From Ramlibacter sp. (GTDB lineage: Bacteria > Pseudomonadota > Gammaproteobacteria > Burkholderiales > Burkholderiaceae): 5,752 nucleotides of DNA. The translations under genes and the position numbers were made by a program. The notes under the pieces are model-generated. The model was not told the DNA's origin, searched no databases, and saw only the letters and a program-made list of their open reading frames with translations. Below, in pieces: positions 1-5,752 of the stretch (positions are counted from its first letter, which is position 1; each line of letters starts with the position of its first letter). The stretch lies in NCBI GenBank assembly GCA_014376915.1, contig JACMQP010000369.1, forward strand, positions 1 through 5,752. The letters run 5' to 3'.

Positions 1-1214
1 GTGGTCAGCACGATGCTGCCGAACTTGTTTGACAGCGCCATCAGGATCACGCCGCGAATCCGGGCCTGGATGTTCTCCTCGGTCGTGTCCTCGGGCAGGC
101 CCTTGAACTCCCCGGCCAGCGAGGCCTTGAATGCTTCGAACTCCGGCACGATCGAGATCTCGTCGTAGCGCACGCCGAGCCGCGCCGCCATGTCGCGCGC
201 GTCGATCCAGGAGATGTCGGCCGTGTAGGGCGAGGGCATCATCACTGCCCGCACCTTGTCGCGACCGAGCGCATCGACGGCAACCGCCAGCACCAGGGCC
301 GAATCGATGCCGCCCGACAGGCCCAGCAGCACGCCCGGAAAGCCGTTCTTGTTCACGTAGTCGCGCACGCCCAGCACCAGCGCGTCCCACAGGTCGGCGT
401 CGGGCGAGCGCTCGTGCGTGATGGGGCCGCTCAGGCGCAGCGGCGCGGTGCCGCCGCCCTCGGCCTGCAGGCAGAACAGATCCTCCTGAAATTCGGGGGC
501 GCGCGCCGCCAGGCTGCCGTCCGCGTTGACCGCGAAGGAGCCGCCGTCGAACACCACCTCGTCCTGGCCGCCGACGAAATGCGCGTAGGTCAGGGGCAGG
601 CCCACAGCCATCGCGCGGTCGGCCATGCGGGCGAACCGCTCGCCGCCCTTGCCGACATGGAACGGCGAGGCGTTGATCACGGCCAGCATCTCGGCGCCCG
701 CCTCCCTGGCGAGCAACGCGGGCTCGTCGAACCAGGCGTCCTCGCAGATCAGCAGGCCGACGTTCACTCCTTCGACCTGGAACACGCAGACGCCCTGGCC
801 CGGTGTGAAATACCGGCGCTCGTCGAACACCTGGTAGTTGGGCAGTTCGCGCTTGGCGTAGGTTTCCAGGATCTTGCCGTCGCTCACGACGCTGGCGGCA
901 TTGAAGCGCCGCTGGATCGCGACCGACTTGCTGCGGATGTCGCCCCCGCTGGGATGGCCTACCACCACGTGCAGGCCCTTTAACCCGGCCAGCTCGCGGG
1001 CCACCGTTTTCACGGCATCATCGCAAGCGGCGATGAAGGCCGGGCGCAGAAACAGATCCTCGGCCGCATAACCGCAGATCGACAGCTCCGGCGTAAGCAC
1101 CAGCCGCGCGCCCTGCGCATAAGCCGTGCGCGCCGCGGCGATGATCTTATGCGCATTGCCCGGCATGTCGCCGACCAGGAAATTGAGTTGGGCAATACAG
1201 AGTTTGAGGGCCAT
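1..1214 (-). CDS. nadE: Glutamine-dependent NAD+ synthetase, C-terminus missing (cut by window edge)
   Basis: This cytoplasmic enzyme carries out the last step of NAD+ synthesis: it amidates deamido-NAD+ using ATP and ammonia taken from glutamine. The frame is open from ATG at 1214 to the left edge, giving 404 codons. The usual two-domain enzyme has about 540 residues, so roughly 140 are missing. Residues 1-265 form the nitrilase-type glutaminase domain, starting MALKLCIAQLNFLVGD. Its catalytic triad is visible as Glu43 (TPELSICGY), Lys121 (YAKRELPNYQ) and Cys157 (LLICEDAW). The synthetase domain begins near 270 and shows the ATP pyrophosphatase P-loop SGGIDS at 300-305 and the family motif EENIQARIRG at 379-388. 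The window ends just before the expected TGNKSE motif. The start fits the family N-terminus exactly, but no clear Shine-Dalgarno precedes it. The gene is divergent from the acyltransferase and overlaps its start codon. Identification is firm. Confidence 0.96.
   Translation of the reverse strand, partial: MALKLCIAQLNFLVGDMPGNAHKIIAAARTAYAQGARLVLTPELSICGYAAEDLFLRPAFIAACDDAVKTVARELAGLKGLHVVVGHPSGGDIRSKSVAIQRRFNAASVVSDGKILETYAKRELPNYQVFDERRYFTPGQGVCVFQVEGVNVGLLICEDAWFDEPALLAREAGAEMLAVINASPFHVGKGGERFARMADRAMAVGLPLTYAHFVGGQDEVVFDGGSFAVNADGSLAARAPEFQEDLFCLQAEGGGTAPLRLSGPITHERSPDADLWDALVLGVRDYVNKNGFPGVLLGLSGGIDSALVLAVAVDALGRDKVRAVMMPSPYTADISWIDARDMAARLGVRYDEISIVPEFEAFKASLAGEFKGLPEDTTEENIQARIRGVILMALSNKFGSIVLT
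1206..1210 (+). promoter_or_regulatory. Shine-Dalgarno candidate for the acyltransferase, unusually close to ATG
   Basis: GAGGG lies 2 bases before ATG 1213 and 11 bases before the in-frame GTG 1222. Neither spacing is ideal, so this site does not settle which start is used. Absence of family similarity further upstream favours one of these two. Confidence 0.4.
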
Positions 1215-2406
1215 GGCAGCAGTGAAAAACAACTCAAACGATTATGTCATCCGGGTGCTGGAGTCGCCGCTCGAGGTCACGGCAGACCCATGGAACACGC
1301 TGCTGGCTGGACAGCAGGCCGTCACCCCTTTCATGCGCCACGAATACCTCGCGGCGATGGACCAGAGCGGCAGCGCCACGCCGGAGAGCGGCTGGACGCC
1401 GCGCTTTGTGACGCTGTGGTGCGGCGGCGAACTGCACGCGGCCTGCGCCCTGTACCTGAAGGACCATTCGTACGGCGAGTATGTGTTCGACTGGGCCTGG
1501 GCCAATGCGTACGAGCAGCATGGCCTGGCCTATTACCCTAAAGCACTGGCGGCGGTGCCCTTTACGCCGGTGCCGGGCAGCCGGCTGCTGGCCCGTGACG
1601 CCGGCGCGCGCCGCGTGCTGGTGCAGGCGATCCTGGCCTGGTGCAAGCAGCAGGAGCAGTCTTCCTTCCATCTGCTGTTCGCGGCGCCCGACGATGTGGC
1701 GGCCTGTGAAGAAGCCGGACTGATGCTGCGGCACACGGTCCAGTTTCACTGGACCCAACATCCTGACAAGGCATGGGACAGCTTCGACGATTTCCTGGCC
1801 AGCCTGGCGCAGGAAAAGCGCAAGAAGATCCGCCAGGAGCGCCGCAAGGTGGCGCAAGCCGGCGTGTCCTTCCGCTGGAGCCGAGGTGTGGACATCAGCG
1901 AAACCGATTGGAATTTCTTCTACCGTTGCTACGAGCGCACGTACCGTGAGCACGGCAACGCGCCCTACCTCACGCGCGACTTCTTCCAGCGGATGGCCGC
2001 GACGATGCCGGAGAACTGGCTGCTGTTCGTCGCGGAGCGCAACGGCAAGCCGATCGCGTGCAGCCTGATTGCAATCGACACTGTGTCGGCCGGCCAGCGG
2101 CCGGCGGCGTACGGCCGCTACTGGGGGGCGCTGGAGCGTGTCGACTGCCTGCACTTCGAAGCCTGCTACTACCAACCGCTGCAGTGGTGCATCGAGCACG
2201 GGTTCGGCCGCTTCGAAGGCGGAGCCCAGGGTGAGCACAAGATGGCGCGGGCGCTGATGCCGGTCAAGACCACCAGTTGCCACTGGCTGGCCCATCCGGC
2301 GTTCGCCGATGCGGTGGAGCGCTTCCTTGACAAGGAGGGCAAGGGGATTGAGAACTACCTCGAGCACCTCGACGAGCGCAGCCCGTTCCGGCGCGATCCC
2401 GCCTGA
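1213..2406 (+). CDS. FemAB-like / GNAT-fold acyltransferase (COG3146, PF04339 family)
   Basis: The product has 397 residues and belongs to the FemAB-like family annotated as peptidoglycan biosynthesis/recognition or GNAT N-acetyltransferase; its substrate is not established. Family landmarks in order are PFMRHEYLAAMDQSG (39-53), HSYGEYVFDWAWANAYEQHG (85-104), the substrate-side motif YYPKALAAVPFTPVPGSRLL (107-126), a very basic helix EKRKKIRQERRKVAQAG (201-217), the acyltransferase core WLLFVAERNGKPIACSLIAI (269-288) and FEGGAQGEHKMARALMPV (334-351), which is typical of the family. There is no signal peptide or membrane segment, so it is probably cytoplasmic. The start chosen is ATG 1213, with GAGG at 1206-1209 only 3 bases upstream. 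GTG 1222 is an in-frame alternative. The open frame reaches back to 1126, but that stretch is nadE antisense and does not match the family. Family membership is well supported; the biochemical role is unknown. Confidence 0.9.
   Translation: MAAVKNNSNDYVIRVLESPLEVTADPWNTLLAGQQAVTPFMRHEYLAAMDQSGSATPESGWTPRFVTLWCGGELHAACALYLKDHSYGEYVFDWAWANAYEQHGLAYYPKALAAVPFTPVPGSRLLARDAGARRVLVQAILAWCKQQEQSSFHLLFAAPDDVAACEEAGLMLRHTVQFHWTQHPDKAWDSFDDFLASLAQEKRKKIRQERRKVAQAGVSFRWSRGVDISETDWNFFYRCYERTYREHGNAPYLTRDFFQRMAATMPENWLLFVAERNGKPIACSLIAIDTVSAGQRPAAYGRYWGALERVDCLHFEACYYQPLQWCIEHGFGRFEGGAQGEHKMARALMPVKTTSCHWLAHPAFADAVERFLDKEGKGIENYLEHLDERSPFRRDPA
1241..1246 (-). promoter_or_regulatory. Candidate -10 box for nadE inside the acyltransferase gene
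   Basis: Read on the minus strand, 1246-1241 is CATAAT, a five-of-six match to the sigma-70 -10 consensus. It sits in an AT-rich patch (about 1222-1248) that stands out in this GC-rich DNA, 26 bases upstream of the nadE ATG. Because the divergent genes have no spacer, the nadE promoter must lie in this coding region or further into it. No convincing -35 box is present at 16-18 bases, so the call is weak. Confidence 0.25.
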
Positions 2407-2416
2407 CCTGAATGGA

Positions 2417-4717
<2,301 letters not shown>

Positions 4718-4742
4718 TCGGAATGACTTTGGATAACCGAAC

Positions 4743-4748
4743 ATTTTA
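4743..4748 (-). promoter_or_regulatory. Candidate -10 box for ygiQ
   Basis: The minus strand from 4748 to 4743 reads TAAAAT, a five-of-six match to the -10 consensus, 25 bases upstream of ATG 4717. It overlaps the alternative ATG at 4744. If it is a true promoter, transcription would begin near 4736 and the shorter ygiQ start would be the only usable one. No good -35 box is spaced correctly, so this is tentative. Confidence 0.3.
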
Positions 4749-4749
4749 C

Positions 4750-4769
4750 GGCTTGGACCCCCGCAAGCC
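4750..4769. repeat. Perfect 6-base inverted repeat beside the ygiQ -10-like box
   Basis: GGCTTG at 4750-4755 and CAAGCC at 4764-4769 are perfect reverse complements around an 8-base C-rich loop. No T-run follows on either strand, so it is not a typical terminator. It begins one base from the -10-like box, where a repressor could act, but short inverted repeats arise easily in GC-rich DNA. What is seen is only the symmetry. Confidence 0.35.
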
Positions 4770-4780
4770 CACGTCAGGGG

Positions 4781-4815
4781 TATTGGCTTTGCCTAGCGCC
4801 GCGGCGTTATTGGCT
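4781..4815. repeat. Direct repeat of TATTGGCT in the intergenic region
   Basis: TATTGGCT occurs at 4781-4788 and again at 4808-4815, 27 bases apart start to start. Both copies are in the non-coding gap upstream of ygiQ. They could be paired protein-binding sites, but the spacing is not a whole number of helical turns and chance is a real possibility. Confidence 0.25.
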
Positions 4816-4865
4816 GGGAAGGCGACGCTCCCTGCGCCTGCGCCTGGTCAGCAGTCAAGCAGCGG

Positions 4866-5318
4866 TCAACCAGCTGGCGCCACGGCGTGTTCGATCAGGC
4901 GGTCCAGCATCGCTCCGAACTGCTTTCGCTCACCGCTGCTGAGGCAACCGAAGATTTCCTCGTTGCGCCGGGCGATCAGGTCGATGACGCGGCTCCAGAG
5001 CTTGCGGCCGGACGCGGTCAGGCTCAGCACCACGCCGCGACCGTCGACGGCATTGGCCTGCTTGGTCACCAGTCCGCGCTGCACCAGCGCCTGGGCCGCG
5101 CGACTGGCCGGACCCTTGTGCAGGTTGGCCCGCGCCGCAAGTTCGACAACCGACACGGCGTCAAAGTGGCCGATGGCCGCTAAGCAGCGGGCCTCGCCGA
5201 CCGGCAGGCCGAATTCGGCGCCGTAGGCGTCGCTGCTGACGCGGTCGGTGAGCTTGCCGACCTGGTGCAGCCGGTAGCTGAGGAACCGGTCAAGTGCCGG
5301 AAGGTCATGCGCCGCCAC
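4866..5318 (-). CDS. MarR-family transcriptional regulator
   Basis: This 150-residue protein has the size and layout of the MarR family: small dimeric winged-helix regulators that usually repress nearby genes and release DNA on binding a phenolic or other small ligand. An N-terminal dimerisation helix (DRFLSYRLHQVGKLTDRVS, about 10-28) is followed by helices around LPVGEARCLAAIGHF (38-52). The helix-turn-helix is VVELAARANLHKGPASRAAQ (57-76), the wing is VDGRGVVLSLTASGRKLW (91-108), and C-terminal dimer helices run to the end. The start is set by GTG 5318, which has GGAGG at 5325-5329 six bases upstream. TTG 5333 is also in frame but lacks such a site. The gene overlaps the end of the small upstream gene by 14 bases and closes the operon, so it probably controls its own operon. 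The ligand is unknown; an aromatic acid is a guess from context. Confidence 0.9.
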   Translation of the reverse strand: MAAHDLPALDRFLSYRLHQVGKLTDRVSSDAYGAEFGLPVGEARCLAAIGHFDAVSVVELAARANLHKGPASRAAQALVQRGLVTKQANAVDGRGVVLSLTASGRKLWSRVIDLIARRNEEIFGCLSSGERKQFGAMLDRLIEHAVAPAG

Positions 5319-5502
5319 GCCCAGCCTCCGCAAGCTGTCGTCGCGCTTGGTCGATCAACGGCACGACGTCGTCGGCTCGGTCGGCCCTTCCAATCAGCGC
5401 CAGGCACACCATGGAGAGCAGCAACGGCGCCGCGCTCTCCCCCGCTTCGGCCAGCGCCGCGGCCAGCGCGCTGTAGCTCCGGTCGAGATCGGCGTCGGTC
5501 AT
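5305..5502 (-). CDS. Small DUF2783-like protein, 65 residues
   Basis: The predicted product begins MTDADLDRSYSALAAALAEA and appears all-helical, with a hydrophobic middle (PLLLSMVCLALIGR) too short and polar-flanked to be a clear membrane span. Size, the LDRSYSALA-type start and the closing PLIDQARR helix resemble DUF2783, a family of small proteins of unknown function that I recall next to FAD-dependent oxidoreductases. This assignment is from memory and moderate. The gene is supported independently by context: ATG 5502 overlaps the monooxygenase stop as ATGA, and AAGGA at 5511-5515 sits eight bases upstream. Its own end overlaps the regulator gene. Translational coupling to the monooxygenase suggests a role with that enzyme, perhaps as an accessory or stabilising subunit, but this is inference. 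Confidence 0.8.
   Translation of the reverse strand: MTDADLDRSYSALAAALAEAGESAAPLLLSMVCLALIGRADRADDVVPLIDQARRQLAEAGRGGA
5325..5329 (-). promoter_or_regulatory. Ribosome binding site that decides the marR-like start
   Basis: The minus strand reads GGAGG here, six bases before GTG 5318. It lies inside the coding region of the preceding small gene. It supports GTG over the in-frame TTG at 5333, and over the out-of-frame ATG at 5308, whose frame does not give a MarR protein. Confidence 0.75.
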
Positions 5503-5752
5503 GGCGTCAGTCCTTTCTGGTGGAGCGCGGCCAGCAGCGGCGCAGGGTCGAGACCATGCCAGCGGCCCATCACATAGCCGTCCGGCCGAACCAACACCAG
5601 TGCCTGGGTCGCCGCGCCTTCCAGTCCGTAACGCAGGCGCGCCTGGCCCAGGCTGTCGGCCTCGGCCGGAATCTCGAGCTCGCCGACGCCGGCCGCCGTC
5701 AGCTCTGACACCGCTTCCGGCATCACGCCATCGCTGAACACCAGACAGACGA
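5499..5752 (-). CDS. FAD-dependent aromatic-ring monooxygenase, C-terminal fragment (cut by window edge)
   Basis: Only the last 83 residues are present; the frame is open to the right edge and ends in TGA at 5499-5501. The sequence ends with a stretch rich in the motif LVRPDGYVMGRWHG followed by LDPAPLLAALHQKGL. This is typical of the thioredoxin-fold C-terminal domain of class A flavoprotein monooxygenases, such as 3-(3-hydroxyphenyl)propionate hydroxylase and phenol 2-monooxygenase relatives. These enzymes use NAD(P)H and O2 to hydroxylate aromatic rings. The FAD-binding Rossmann motif lies outside the window, so the substrate cannot be inferred. In-frame GTG at 5741 is an internal valine codon, since the frame continues upstream without a stop and reads as VCLVFSDGV. 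It is the most upstream operon gene visible, and its stop overlaps the next start by four bases (ATGA). Confidence 0.8.
   Translation of the reverse strand, partial: VCLVFSDGVMPEAVSELTAAGVGELEIPAEADSLGQARLRYGLEGAATQALVLVRPDGYVMGRWHGLDPAPLLAALHQKGLTP
5511..5515 (-). promoter_or_regulatory. Ribosome binding site of the small DUF2783-like gene
   Basis: The minus strand reads AAGGA eight bases before ATG 5502, within the last codons of the monooxygenase gene. Together with the ATGA overlap it supports this small frame being translated. Confidence 0.65.

Larger units (their letters stand above)
4718..4865. other. Intergenic region between the marR-like gene and ygiQ
   Basis: These 148 bases are the only appreciable non-coding stretch in the window. 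They follow the end of the regulator gene and precede ygiQ, both on the minus strand. The region must hold the ygiQ promoter unless the four genes form one transcript. It contains a -10-like box, a 6-base inverted repeat and an 8-base direct repeat, listed separately. No hairpin followed by a T-run, and thus no intrinsic terminator for the upstream operon, is visible. Confidence 0.7.

Noticed and set aside
414..983. 189-codon plus-strand frame in the left part
   Set aside because: It lies antisense to nadE, whose frame is uninterrupted and has all catalytic residues.
1234..2367. 377-codon open frame on the minus strand opposite the acyltransferase
   Set aside because: It is an antisense shadow. 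The plus frame has clear family motifs, while this one shows none.
4718..4744. Nine extra N-terminal residues for ygiQ from ATG 4744
   Set aside because: No Shine-Dalgarno precedes it, it overlaps a -10-like TAAAAT, and the added residues do not resemble the family N-terminus as I know it. It is not excluded, only less likely.
5305..5308. ATGA overlap suggesting that the regulator starts at ATG 5308
   Set aside because: Translation from that ATG gives a Ser/Thr/Arg-rich frame with no MarR features. The MarR frame is a different one and starts at GTG 5318 with GGAGG upstream. The ATGA is coincidental.

Overview
The window is a high-GC bacterial segment carrying six protein genes packed almost without gaps. 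Third-position G/C is very strong, and the protein sequences look betaproteobacterial. The YgiQ-type radical SAM protein, the glutamine-dependent NadE and the FemAB-like acyltransferase all resemble Burkholderiales versions, probably Comamonadaceae or relatives; that placement rests on memory of the families, not on a search. I see no rRNA, tRNA, CRISPR array, insertion sequence, phage gene or attachment site. Codon and base use look even from end to end, so this reads as ordinary chromosome.

Layout. (1) Minus strand, 1-1214: nadE, glutamine-dependent NAD+ synthetase, cut by the left edge just after most of its synthetase domain has begun. (2) Plus strand, 1213-2406: a FemAB-like/GNAT-fold acyltransferase of the COG3146 (PF04339) type. 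Its start codon and the nadE start codon share the palindrome CATG, so there is no intergenic space and each gene's promoter must lie inside the other gene. (3) Minus strand, 2417-4717: a YgiQ/UPF0313 radical SAM enzyme that converges on the acyltransferase with only 10 bases between the stop codons. (4) 4718-4865: the only real non-coding gap, 148 bases, with a candidate -10 box and short repeats. (5) Minus strand, 4866-5752: a three-gene operon read right to left. It comprises the C-terminus of an FAD-dependent aromatic-ring monooxygenase (cut by the right edge), a 65-residue DUF2783-like small protein, and a MarR-family regulator. The joins overlap by 4 and 14 bases, and each of the two complete genes has a good Shine-Dalgarno sequence inside the preceding gene.

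How they fit together. nadE supplies NAD+ and is housekeeping. YgiQ is widespread but has no settled function. The right-hand operon looks like a small aromatic-compound oxidation unit with its own regulator; the substrate cannot be told from the fragment. Nothing here amounts to a clear new system. The points most worth a second look are the shared CATG start, the second conserved cysteine cluster in YgiQ, and the small protein coupled between monooxygenase and regulator.
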